Origin: Arenicella chitinivorans
Lineage (GTDB): Bacteria > Pseudomonadota > Gammaproteobacteria > Arenicellales > Arenicellaceae
Assembly (NCBI RefSeq): GCF_014651515.1
Contig: NZ_BMXA01000001.1
Coordinates: 682,001-746,000, forward strand
Length of the DNA: 64,000 nt
Direction: 5' to 3'
Part shown: positions 54,611 to 63,355 of the stretch, piece by piece
How positions within the stretch are numbered: position 1 is the stretch's first letter
How the letters are laid out: each line of letters starts with the position of its first letter
Program-made: the position numbers and the translations under genes
The notes under the pieces: model-generated
What the model saw: only the letters and a program-made list of their open reading frames with translations
Told to the model about the DNA's origin: nothing
Databases searched by the model: none

Positions 54611-55537
54611 TCAGCTATTGGGCTGTGCTACGTAGAACGCGAAGTGTGGTTTTAAGCTGCCGGCTTCCATTAGCCTTTCTTCGATATCAAACAGCATCTC
54701 CAGCACTGAAACAGACGCAGAGTCCGACTCTCTAAAATTACCGGCAATTCCATTCAATAAGAATTGCATCAACGCACCGATAGTCGGGTTGTATTTAATG
54801 ACCCTGAATTGCTTGTGGATGGCTTCATCGATTTGTGCTGAGCAAATTGCTTCCGATGGGTCAACTCGCGCGACGTCTTCAGGATTAGGAATCCCGACCG
54901 TGTTGCGTATTTCTCCACGGTCGTTTTTGTCATGCGACACCCGGTATTGCTGAGGGATTAGATTAAACACACTCTGCAAGAGTTTTTTTTCGTGCTCACT
55001 AAAGTCAAAACGGTTCGGCCCAATATATTCGTTCACGAACAAATACCCCGTGGGTTTCAACGCGCGTGCACAGCCAAGCAAAATTGCATCCAGGTCTGCC
55101 ATGTGGTGAAGCGACGAATTGAAGTAAATCGCGTCATAAAGATTTGGTTCCATCGTCATTTTTTCGGCATTTTGAACATGGAACTTTACGCGTTGCTCTA
55201 TACCCCGCGTTTTCGCCCTTTGGTTCGCGATTTCAATACGTTTGTCAGATAAATCGACACCATCTATGAACTGCGCGGCATCTAATTCAGCAAGTCGAAG
55301 TTCCAGCTCACCGCTGCCGCACCCAATTCCTAAAATTCGCTGACAGTCAACTGACTCAAGAAAGCTCAGGGAATAGTTGATCCAACTGCAGTAGGGTAAG
55401 CCTTCGACCAGGCCTTGATTAAATCGTTGACTGATCAGCGGGTTGGCAAGCCAGTAGGTGATGCCGAAAAAATCATCTGCGATATTGCTGTTCCAGTAGT
55501 CTGTGACGATCTGTTCTTCGGTGGACGAGGCGGCCAT
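54611..55537 (-). CDS. SAM-dependent methyltransferase, class I
   Basis: A 308-residue methyltransferase. SAM motif I is RILGIGCGSGELELRL (about 70-85), with further motifs DGVDLSDKRIEIANQRA, DAIYFNSSLHHMADL and LKPTGYLFVNEYIGPNRF. The order fits Methyltransf_25-type enzymes acting on small molecules; the EYIGPNRF segment is typical of a subgroup used on secondary metabolites and lipids. The substrate is unknown. It is on the minus strand just after the DUF2189 gene (convergent) and 97 bases from the PLP decarboxylase gene in the same direction. Confidence 0.88.
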   Translation of the reverse strand: MAASSTEEQIVTDYWNSNIADDFFGITYWLANPLISQRFNQGLVEGLPYCSWINYSLSFLESVDCQRILGIGCGSGELELRLAELDAAQFIDGVDLSDKRIEIANQRAKTRGIEQRVKFHVQNAEKMTMEPNLYDAIYFNSSLHHMADLDAILLGCARALKPTGYLFVNEYIGPNRFDFSEHEKKLLQSVFNLIPQQYRVSHDKNDRGEIRNTVGIPNPEDVARVDPSEAICSAQIDEAIHKQFRVIKYNPTIGALMQFLLNGIAGNFRESDSASVSVLEMLFDIEERLMEAGSLKPHFAFYVAQPNS

Positions 55538-55634
55538 TATTGTGTAACAGGAATTGAGTTATTCTGGTGCTGTCATAGCGTTAAGCCAGTCAGTGTAACC
55601 TGAATTGCCAAAACTAGAAAAATAAGCACTTGAA

Positions 55635-57014
55635 TTACTTTAATCCAAGTTGCCGCGCTGCTAACTGAATCGCGTTCAAGAGTCTTTCCAGATCTTCATC
55701 CGTAGTCGCCCAGGAAGAAAAGCTCAAACGAAATGCGTCGCGTTGTTTCCAATGCGTGACACCAAACCAGGCTTCGCCGCTGCGTTGAACGATCTCGGCT
55801 ATTTTTGCTAACTGGTGATGGTCTGTTGGGTGGCTGACGACCACCTGATTCAGGACCACGTCATTCACGATGTCAAATCCCATTGAGCGCAGTGAATGGG
55901 CAGCCATTTGCGCATGTCGGCAGCAACGCTGTATCAAGTCTCCTAGGCCCTCACGGCCGAGACTGTGCAGAGCAGCCCAGACGTCCATTGCTCGCGCTGA
56001 GCGTGATAATTCAGGCACCATGTCTTTTGGCGCGACGTGTGAGTCGGAAGTAAAATACGGTGCAACCGTAGACATTGCCGCATGAATGGCTGAGGAGTGA
56101 CGGCAGATTGCCACACCGCAGTCATACGGCGTGTTCAACCATTTATGCGCATCCGTTACCCAGCTGTCAGCAAGTTCGATCCCACGCGTCATGGCATTGA
56201 GTTCTGGATTAACCCTGGCCCAAAGCCCGAACGCGCCGTCTACGTGTACCCAGGCGTCTGCTGCATGGGCGCGTTCTGCAATTCTGCCGATAGGGTCAAT
56301 GGCGCCGGAGTTTACATTGCCAGCTTGAGTCAGAACAATGCAGTCTGGGCCCAGCTCGGGTAGCTTGTCGGCGCGCATCGCGCCATTCGAGTCAGTCTCA
56401 ATGGAGAGCACGTTCTGTTTCCCAAGCCCTAGCAAGCTAAGCACTTTGGTGACCGTGACATGGATTTCTTCGGAAGCAATAACACGCAACGGCGGCGCAC
56501 CGTACAGTCCGTGCTGCTCTACGTCCCAGCCCAGTTTTTGCAGTTGACGATGGCGGGCGGCTGCCAAGCAGGTGAAATTGCCCATCGTGGTGCCCGTGAC
56601 GTATCCAACCGATGCGTGTGCTGGCAACCGCAATAAGTCCAGCAGCCAGCGTGCCGCAGTACGTTCGAGCTGTAAGGCGACCGGGCTGCAGTCTTGTGTT
56701 GTTGCGAGTTGATCCCATGCAGCATTGAGGACGCGGCTACCCACTGTGGCCGGGAGGGCACCGCCAACCACTAGGCCAAAAAAACGACCACCGGTCGTGG
56801 CAACCGTGGCAGGACTGCCAGCGCGATCAAGCAAGCTCAGTGTGTCAGAAGGCCTAGTGGGTTGCTCAGGCAATTCACAATCCAATGCCGCCAATTCCGT
56901 CAATGCACTCGGTTTTGGTGCGACGTGGCGTTGATGAATTTGTTGCAGATAGGCTTCTGCCAGTTGTGCTCCGAGTTTAAGGCCCGCAATGGTTTGATCG
57001 GCGTGTGAGTTCAT
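55635..57014 (-). CDS. PLP-dependent group II decarboxylase
   Basis: A 459-residue pyridoxal-phosphate decarboxylase related to aromatic-L-amino-acid/glutamate decarboxylases. The cofactor lysine is K291 in VTDAHKWLNTPYDCG; other marks are GYVTGTTMGNFTCLAAAR (phosphate), VHVDGAFGLWARV (Asp and Ala near the ring) and RSARAMDVWAALHSLGREGL. The substrate, an amino acid, cannot be named. It is divergent from the ArsR-type regulator 105 bases away, which probably controls it, and may share a transcript with the methyltransferase gene downstream. Together these may make and then methylate an amine; that is inference. Confidence 0.9.
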   Translation of the reverse strand: MNSHADQTIAGLKLGAQLAEAYLQQIHQRHVAPKPSALTELAALDCELPEQPTRPSDTLSLLDRAGSPATVATTGGRFFGLVVGGALPATVGSRVLNAAWDQLATTQDCSPVALQLERTAARWLLDLLRLPAHASVGYVTGTTMGNFTCLAAARHRQLQKLGWDVEQHGLYGAPPLRVIASEEIHVTVTKVLSLLGLGKQNVLSIETDSNGAMRADKLPELGPDCIVLTQAGNVNSGAIDPIGRIAERAHAADAWVHVDGAFGLWARVNPELNAMTRGIELADSWVTDAHKWLNTPYDCGVAICRHSSAIHAAMSTVAPYFTSDSHVAPKDMVPELSRSARAMDVWAALHSLGREGLGDLIQRCCRHAQMAAHSLRSMGFDIVNDVVLNQVVVSHPTDHHQLAKIAEIVQRSGEAWFGVTHWKQRDAFRLSFSSWATTDEDLERLLNAIQLAARQLGLK

Positions 57015-57131
57015 TGATATATCGTTTAAATTAAATATAGGTAAATAACTATATAGATATTTTGCGAACTGTTCTACTAAATCCGGATAAACTATCTGCT
57101 TCTTTTAAAATATTTTGGAGTGTGCTGGGTC

Positions 57132-57476
57132 GTGTCTACCGCGAATGTTGACCAAGCGTTATTGAAGCAACTACAAGCATTATCGAATGCCAATCGATTG
57201 CAGATTATGGCGTGGATACTGCAGCCCAGAGAGCATTTCGAGGCACAAATCGATGGGGATTTGGTTGATGATGGGGTCTGTGTGGGCCGCATTGTCGACA
57301 AGATTGGTTTGAGTCAACCAACTGTGACGGCACACATGAAAGTCTTGGCTGATGCCGGCCTGGTGACGTCCAAAAAAATTAAGAACTGGGTATTTTACAA
57401 ACCAGTTCGTGCGGAATTGCAGCGTTTTCGTGCATTAATTAATACATTGCCGATCGATCAAGCTGACGCGAACTAA
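57132..57476 (+). CDS. ArsR-family winged-helix regulator
   Basis: A 115-residue DNA-binding protein with one winged helix-turn-helix: LLKQLQALSNANRLQIMAWIL at the start, VGRIVDKIGLSQPTVTAHMKVLADAGLVTSKKIKNWVFYKPV in the centre. GGAG at 57117-57120 places the start at GTG 57132; the frame opens at 57120. Metal-binding Cys pairs of arsenic or zinc sensors are not evident, though the loop at residues 40-50 (DDGVCVGR) has a Cys. It probably regulates the divergent PLP decarboxylase. Confidence 0.88.
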   Translation: MSTANVDQALLKQLQALSNANRLQIMAWILQPREHFEAQIDGDLVDDGVCVGRIVDKIGLSQPTVTAHMKVLADAGLVTSKKIKNWVFYKPVRAELQRFRALINTLPIDQADAN

Positions 57477-57628
57477 CGTGAATCGGCTAGACTTCGACCA
57501 TGCTTAGTCGCTTAGTCAAGCCGCAATGCATCAACCCCATCAGTTGTGATTGCACTTGCTAGCCTTGATCAGGTGAATGTCTTACGCTGATGTATACTTC
57601 GCACTCACATTTATTTTAAGAGGTTGAC

Positions 57629-57772
57629 ATGGTTTTGCATATTAGTTTGGTTCCCGTACTTTCCATTGTGGCCGGGGTGGTGATCCTGGCGCGTCCAAAG
57701 TTTCTGGCCTACGTGGTTGCGATTTACCTAATCGCGATCGGGGTGATTGATATTCTAAATATCCGCTTCTGA
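57629..57772 (+). CDS. DUF3096 small membrane protein (47 residues)
   Basis: A 47-residue protein missed by length filters, with two hydrophobic segments (VPVLSIVAGVVILARP and FLAYVVAIYLIAIGVIDI) and the DUF3096 start MVLHISLVP. RBS AGAGG (57619-57623) precedes ATG 57629. The family is of unknown function; it is common as tiny inner-membrane proteins in proteobacteria. No operon partner is seen. Confidence 0.85.
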   Translation: MVLHISLVPVLSIVAGVVILARPKFLAYVVAIYLIAIGVIDILNIRF

Positions 57773-57844
57773 TCACTCATATTCCAGGCTATGTGCTGAA
57801 GTCGGTTAAAGCGATCGATTTAGCACGGTCAACACGTGCAAGCA

Positions 57845-58609
57845 TCATGCTGAGATCGACTGTGGTGTTAAAGCTTCTTCTAGGGGTTCAGGGGCGAGCC
57901 TTTTCGCCAGTTCTTGGTTGACCTGAGTGTAGACTGTGCGTTGTTTGATCGCGTTATAGAGCAGTTGGTCCTGTGCGCAAAGCTCTTCAACCAGTGGCGC
58001 AAGGTCTTCGTCTATTTGAATGTCGTCTTGGTAAGGAGTGTCGCTTTTATTTTTGTGCGGCAGGGCGGTGTGTTGCCAGCCTAATTGTCGTGCCAGTTCC
58101 GTGATGTATTCCGCGTGATCGTCCAGTGTGCCAACGATGAAATTACCATTTTCCATCACGCGTTTCGCATCGACATAGCTTTGTTGCCCCGTGAGCATTT
58201 GGCACTGTCGATTCTTTATCATCGAGATGAACTTCGGCGACTGACGCAACGTCATTGATAAGCTGTCAGGGTCGAAGCCAAATTCCTGCCATTTTTTTTG
58301 TCCGGCGGGGTCCATGCGTGTGCGTGTGAAGTGAAACAGCGATTTCATCCGTTTGATGGGCTCACGAAGCAATGAGCAGTACAAGTTAGTTGCATTGTGT
58401 GACTTGTAGTGATGCATCGACCAGTGCCCGCCAACCACAGTATAGTCGGTTAAATCTTGCTCTCTGACGATGGGTTGTCTCGAGTCGATACCGGACCAAA
58501 AAACATTCTCACGACCATAATTTTGATAAGCAAGAGTTCGAAACGAGTTTCCCGCTGTCTTTTCGATATGAATACAGATTAATCTGGCAGGGATTGGAGT
58601 ATGCGACAT
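57845..58609 (-). CDS. Sulfotransferase-family protein
   Basis: A 254-residue protein with the 5'-phosphosulfate loop motif RLICIHIEKTAGNSFRTLAYQNYG near residue 10 and a second PAPS contact region around YCSLLREPIKRMKSLFHFTR (R and S near 80-90). This is a Sulfotransfer_2 type enzyme that moves sulfate from PAPS to a carbohydrate or small molecule; the acceptor is unknown. It is 72 bases from the DUF3096 gene, convergent. Sulfation of an exopolysaccharide would suit a marine cell, but that is only a guess. Confidence 0.85.
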   Translation of the reverse strand: MSHTPIPARLICIHIEKTAGNSFRTLAYQNYGRENVFWSGIDSRQPIVREQDLTDYTVVGGHWSMHHYKSHNATNLYCSLLREPIKRMKSLFHFTRTRMDPAGQKKWQEFGFDPDSLSMTLRQSPKFISMIKNRQCQMLTGQQSYVDAKRVMENGNFIVGTLDDHAEYITELARQLGWQHTALPHKNKSDTPYQDDIQIDEDLAPLVEELCAQDQLLYNAIKQRTVYTQVNQELAKRLAPEPLEEALTPQSISA

Positions 58610-58962
58610 AGCTAATCGGATGAAAATTGGATTGTGATCAATACGGTGATTTTGATTGTGAGTGTGTCAGTTGGCATCAAAAGTTCAATTTATAGTATAT
58701 GTTTTTGTGGACTCAAGGGCAGCGTGTCCGCTTGAGTCCGTATGCACAGCAAATTATCCATGCTTTACGGTGTGATGCGCAAGTCGCTTTTACCGAAGCG
58801 ATGCACCCGGTAAATCATGTCACAAAACCAGGGTTCAGTTACCGCAATATGCCTCGCGCCGTTGACTAGGCAAGCCAGTCTTTGATTTGCGACATACCTG
58901 TGGCTAAGGTGGGCTAAATATGGTTTGATTCCAACACGTTACGCATTGCGCTCAAAAAAACC
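58610..58962. other. Gene-free divergent region (353 bases)
   Basis: Upstream regions of the sulfotransferase (minus) and the beta-helix gene (plus). It contains the perfect inverted repeat at 58709-58739. A 23-codon frame starting at 58742 has no ribosome-binding site and is not called. Confidence 0.45.
58709..58739. repeat. Perfect 9-bp inverted repeat
   Basis: GGACTCAAG at 58709-58717 and CTTGAGTCC at 58731-58739 with a 13-base loop. No T run follows on either strand, so it is not a standard terminator. It may be an operator or an RNA hairpin. Confidence 0.7.
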
Positions 58963-60960
58963 ATGACCCGTACCCTAATAAATATTCAAACCCTGCTTCG
59001 GCCTGTTGCTTGGGCATTGATACTTGCCACCTACAGTTTAGCCACTTCAACCTTTTCAAGAGCCTCGGATGTAGACGGTGATGACCTTTTGTTGTTAGTC
59101 CCAGCAATCATTGCGTCCGGCATGCAAACCATTGAGGCTTGCACCTTGCAAGACCTAACGGCGAGCTCCGCGCCTGCGAACATTGATCTAGTTTGCGATA
59201 TCAACCTTAATGGCAGAACCGTGAGTTTGCCGCCTCGCACCACCATCAATGCTGAACGCGGTCGAATCGACAACGGCAAGCTGGTCTTTGAACGAGGCGG
59301 ATATATTGACGGTCGCTTACTCGGTTCGAGTCTTTCAATCGTAGGAACGCCACAGTTACTAGCGCCCGTGTTCCAATTTGTGCCGGAGCGATGGCAACAG
59401 ATTACCCAAGGCCCCACGACGGCAAATAAAGCGTTCCGTAACAATCAGGAGTTAGAGCGGCTGTTTAACCTAGTGAAATCGATGGGTGGCACAGAGTTTC
59501 GAATTGGTAAGTTTGATGCGTTTTTCCAGGCCAGGATGACCGCACCTGATCAATTTGTGTTTCGGCCGGCAAAAGAGGCGGTAAATTTGCCATCCGATTT
59601 TACGCTTAGAATGAGCAACAATACACATTTACGGGTGTTTCCTGCCACGCCAGGATCTGAGTTACGCGGAGGGGCGATTTTATCGGTGCGGGACGCACAA
59701 AATATCACGGTGATTGGTGGTAATTTGCACGGAGATCGAGATACTCGATACTATTCGCCAGACGATGATGGGCTGGAGGGTTCACACCTATTCTATATTC
59801 GCTCAGGCCGAAACGTCACGCTCAAAGGAATCAAGTTTTTCAATGGGTCCGCCGGCTCGATTACCGTAAACTCCTTTGGCTTTTCGTTTAATCCCGACTA
59901 TAACCCGACCGATCGACTGGTGGTTGAGAACTGTCTGTTCAGTCACAGTCGTCGCATGTCGATCTCGTTGACTGACGGGCGAAACGTTAAAATTCGGGGT
60001 AACCGTTTTATTAATAATGGTCAGCCTTCGGCAAATTCAGATGGTGGCGAGGTTGGCTACGCGATCAATATCGAGCCAGCGCGCACACGTGACAACAACG
60101 GTGACTTGTTGGAGTACCAGAAAGTCATTGATACCGAAATCTCGAATAACCAAGAGCGAGGCAGTCGTGGCGGTTTCGTCACGCTGACCATCGGACAGAA
60201 TTTGACCGTGCGTAACAACCGAATCGGTACTCGCGTAACCACCTCGTTGGTGTCGGATTCGCAGGTTGTTGATAATGTCTTTAACGCCATTGGAGAGGGT
60301 GCTGACTCCTATGCAATATTCGCGGCGGGTGCAAACAGTGAGACGGTGTTCGGCAACCTGGTTGCGCGTAACACTATTCAAGGGTATGCATCGGGCATTA
60401 TCTCGAGCACGCGGGAAACGCTGATTGCTGATAATAAGATTGTCGATACGGTGGTTGGAATGCAATCGTTTCGCAGTACCAGCGTACGATTTGAGCGGAA
60501 CCAGGTTGCCAGTTCATCACGCGGTATAAATATCACGAATACCTATAACGATGACCTCCATTTTGAAGACAATACAATCAACGCCAACAGTGGTTTTCAT
60601 ATTTACGTGGCCAATGTAAACAAGGGGGCATCAGATCGCGACAAACGAATTAGCTTCAACAACAATACCACCAACGGAGATCGGGCAGTGGTGGTGTCGA
60701 ACAGTGTTGGAATTTTGCTCACGCAGAATAATTTTAACAGTGGGGTGCAACTGAGCGACTCGTCGGCTGTGACGCTTAACTCGAATACCATACGACCGAA
60801 GAGTTTTGATGGTGTGCGCTTGTTCGGGAGCATGGCGGACTCTACGGTGCAAAACAATCAAATTTACGAGCCAACCGGGGCTGAGCGTTTGGTTTGTCTC
60901 AGAAATGACTTAGCGCAGTCGCAGAATGTGTTGATCAGTGGCAACACCTGTAGTCAGTAA
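58963..60960 (+). CDS. Large secreted right-handed parallel beta-helix protein
   Basis: A 665-residue exported protein (signal peptide region to about 34, STFSRASDVD). After a start with VCDINLNGRTVSLPPRTTINAERGR, a long beta-helix follows: ISLTDGRNVKIRGNRFIN, NLTVRNNRIGTRV, ETVFGNLVARNTIQGYASGIIS, SVRFERNQVASSSRGINIT, and many NN turns, ending LISGNTCSQ. The first 180 residues include a region (AFRNNQELERLFNLVKSMGGTEFRIGKFD) outside the helix. A polysaccharide lyase, epimerase or adhesin-like role is possible; no catalytic motif is named with confidence. It is a single gene after a divergent region. Confidence 0.82.
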   Translation: MTRTLINIQTLLRPVAWALILATYSLATSTFSRASDVDGDDLLLLVPAIIASGMQTIEACTLQDLTASSAPANIDLVCDINLNGRTVSLPPRTTINAERGRIDNGKLVFERGGYIDGRLLGSSLSIVGTPQLLAPVFQFVPERWQQITQGPTTANKAFRNNQELERLFNLVKSMGGTEFRIGKFDAFFQARMTAPDQFVFRPAKEAVNLPSDFTLRMSNNTHLRVFPATPGSELRGGAILSVRDAQNITVIGGNLHGDRDTRYYSPDDDGLEGSHLFYIRSGRNVTLKGIKFFNGSAGSITVNSFGFSFNPDYNPTDRLVVENCLFSHSRRMSISLTDGRNVKIRGNRFINNGQPSANSDGGEVGYAINIEPARTRDNNGDLLEYQKVIDTEISNNQERGSRGGFVTLTIGQNLTVRNNRIGTRVTTSLVSDSQVVDNVFNAIGEGADSYAIFAAGANSETVFGNLVARNTIQGYASGIISSTRETLIADNKIVDTVVGMQSFRSTSVRFERNQVASSSRGINITNTYNDDLHFEDNTINANSGFHIYVANVNKGASDRDKRISFNNNTTNGDRAVVVSNSVGILLTQNNFNSGVQLSDSSAVTLNSNTIRPKSFDGVRLFGSMADSTVQNNQIYEPTGAERLVCLRNDLAQSQNVLISGNTCSQ

Positions 60961-61061
60961 TCCACGGCCCGGTCGGTTCTTCTGATATTCATTTGAAGAT
61001 TGTCGGGTAACACAAGGCTATTGTAACGCGAGAGGCAATGGCCTTTTCTTTTGTCTTATTA

Positions 61062-61090
61062 TTGATAATGTAAATAGGAACCATTATCAT
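61062..61090 (+). promoter_or_regulatory. Fur-type promoter of the second siderophore receptor
   Basis: TTGATA at 61062, 17-base spacer, TATCAT at 61085: a good sigma-70 promoter. It is overlapped by the Fur-like inverted repeat GATAATG (61064-61070) / CATTATC (61082-61088), so iron-loaded Fur would occlude it. The 10-mer TAAATAGGAA in the centre is shared with the exbB promoter. Confidence 0.8.
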
Positions 61091-61205
61091 TAGCAAATGG
61101 AAATTTATCCCATTGCGCTCTTGTTGGCGGTGGGAATCGGGTTTTATTTTTGGTCTTTATCACACAACTGCATCGATGCTGGACATCCATGCACGGAGAA
61201 TTACT

Positions 61206-63275
61206 GTGAGCGTACTCTCATTATTCGTTAAATCACTTACTGTGACTTCCGCACTGGTCGTCGCACCAGCCTTCGCCCAACAAGCCGCCGATGAACCCTT
61301 GGAAGAGGTTTATGTGTATGGTGAGCAAGGAACCACTGACACAGCAACGAAGCTAAACCTATCCTTGTTCGAGACACCGCAAACGGTAACTGCAATCTCG
61401 CGTGTGCAAATCGAAGAGTTTGGCTTAACCACCATCAACGATGTATTAGATTATACGCCCGGCGTGACCGTGGAAGAGGTGGAAACTGACCGCTCGTACT
61501 ATACCGCTCGCGGTTTCGATATTGTTAATTTTCAGTATGACGGTGTCGGAATTCCTTTCATCAGCGGATTAAATTTGGGCCAACAAGACACTGCGATTTA
61601 TGACAAAGTCGAAGTGGTTAAAGGCGCCGCTGGTTTAATTACTGGGCTGGCAAACCCATCGGCAACGATTAATTACGTACGCAAGCGGCCAACCGAGGGT
61701 TTTCAAGCCGACTTGGGCCTAAATCTCGGTGAATGGCAAGGTCGTCGAATCGAGGGCGATGTCTCAGGCGCGTTCAGTGACGGTATCCGTGGTCGTGCGG
61801 TGGTAGTATACGACACCAGTGAATCGTACTTGAATCGGCACGAGGATGAGACCACCTTGGGTTATGGCATCGTCGAATTTGATCTGAGCGATCGCACTCT
61901 GTTGACCCTGGGACACAGCTACGACAACAGTCACTCAACGGGTGTTCTCTGGGGTGCGTTACCGCTGCTGTATTCAGATGGTTCACAAACGGATTACGAT
62001 GTATCGACCAATAACGCACCGGACTGGACCTTCGCCGACACCGTTCAAAACCAGACGTTTGTGGAGCTCAAACATGCAATCACGGACAGCTGGATGTTCA
62101 ATGCGATATTGACTCGTAATACCACGGACTACGAGTCGGAGTTGTTTTATGTGTACGGGGTTCCGGATCGAGAGACCGAAGTCGGCTTGTTCGGGTACGC
62201 CAGTGGTTATGAGCGCGAAGAAGAGCAGAACAATATCGACCTGTACTTCTCTGGCGATTTCAGCCTAGCCGATCGAACGCACCAACTTGTATTGGGTTAT
62301 AACAATTCTGATACCGAATTGTACGAGGCCTCCTTTTATGACCCGGTCAATGGTTATCCGGTACTTGGTAGCGATTGGGCTTTGGGTTTGTCACCGCAAC
62401 CCAATTTCAGCTTTTTCGATCCGGCTGCATCCTCCAGTGATATCGATTACAGCCAGGAAGCGTTCTACGTTGCGTCGCGGTTAAATGTGCATGGCAACGT
62501 GTCGCTGCTGCTTGGCGCGCGTGCTACCGAGTTGAAACAATCGGGCCTTAGCTATGGTGGTGCGGCAAATGCAGACGCCAAGGAAACTGTGCCTTATTAC
62601 GGCATCACTTACCGAGTACTTGACGACGTGATGCTCTATGGTAGCTATAGCGAAGTGTTCAAACAGCAAACTTGGGTGAATGCTGACCTGTTGCCGCTGG
62701 GCGCGACATTGGGTGAGAGTTCAGAGTTCGGGATTAAGAAATCGTTCAACGATGAACGTGCTGTGTTGACGGTTGCGTACTTCTCTTCGGATCAGCGTAA
62801 TTTCGGCAACTTCGTCGGCCGTAATGAGCAGAATATCGCGATCTATGAAGGTATTACATTAGAGAGTAGTGGTTACGAGATTGAGTTTTCCGGTGAATTG
62901 TTTGACGGTTTAAATATCGGTGCCGGTTTTACTGACGTGAGCGTCGAAGACCAATCAGGCGCTGATATTCGCAACTTTATTCCCAAGAAATTACTCAAAC
63001 TCTCTGCCTCCTACGCGGTACCGGCAGTCGATGGACTGAAAGTCGGGGGCATTGTTAAGTGGCAGGATGACATCACAACCGAAGATAAACGGGTTGATCA
63101 AGATGCCTTCACACTGCTGGATCTGGCCGTGCACTACCAGTTGAATGAGAACGTGAGTTTCTCAATGAACTTAGAAAACGTGACGGATGAAAAATACTTT
63201 CAGAGTCTGTACTGGGACCAGGCTTATTACGGTGCACCGCGCAATGTATCGGCATCGGTGCGTTGGAAGTACTAA
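61206..63275 (+). CDS. TonB-dependent siderophore receptor, FhuE/ferripyoverdine-like
   Basis: A 690-residue outer-membrane receptor beginning at GTG 61206, which has GGAG 8 bases upstream and begins the signal peptide VSVLSLFVKSLTVTS; the frame opens earlier at 61113 but lacks an RBS there. Plug motifs: FETPQTVTAISRVQIEEFGLTTINDVLDYTPGV, YYTARGFDIVNFQYDGVGIPF, IYDKVEVVKGAAGLITGLANPSATINYVRKRP, which place it in the FhuE/ferric-hydroxamate/pyoverdine receptor group. The barrel ends ASVRWKY. A Fur-type promoter lies upstream. It is followed by a PepSY membrane protein gene, a typical partner in iron-release. Confidence 0.94.
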   Translation: MSVLSLFVKSLTVTSALVVAPAFAQQAADEPLEEVYVYGEQGTTDTATKLNLSLFETPQTVTAISRVQIEEFGLTTINDVLDYTPGVTVEEVETDRSYYTARGFDIVNFQYDGVGIPFISGLNLGQQDTAIYDKVEVVKGAAGLITGLANPSATINYVRKRPTEGFQADLGLNLGEWQGRRIEGDVSGAFSDGIRGRAVVVYDTSESYLNRHEDETTLGYGIVEFDLSDRTLLTLGHSYDNSHSTGVLWGALPLLYSDGSQTDYDVSTNNAPDWTFADTVQNQTFVELKHAITDSWMFNAILTRNTTDYESELFYVYGVPDRETEVGLFGYASGYEREEEQNNIDLYFSGDFSLADRTHQLVLGYNNSDTELYEASFYDPVNGYPVLGSDWALGLSPQPNFSFFDPAASSSDIDYSQEAFYVASRLNVHGNVSLLLGARATELKQSGLSYGGAANADAKETVPYYGITYRVLDDVMLYGSYSEVFKQQTWVNADLLPLGATLGESSEFGIKKSFNDERAVLTVAYFSSDQRNFGNFVGRNEQNIAIYEGITLESSGYEIEFSGELFDGLNIGAGFTDVSVEDQSGADIRNFIPKKLLKLSASYAVPAVDGLKVGGIVKWQDDITTEDKRVDQDAFTLLDLAVHYQLNENVSFSMNLENVTDEKYFQSLYWDQAYYGAPRNVSASVRWKY

Positions 63276-63355
63276 ACATTCTAAGCAAAACATGTGTTTT
63301 GGCGTTGCCTGTTGTTGTGATGGGCAGCGCATTCTATTTTTAAATCAGGTGGTTT

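Noticed and set aside
58742-58813. 23-codon frame upstream of the beta-helix gene
   Set aside because: No Shine-Dalgarno sequence and no recognisable features; treated as chance.
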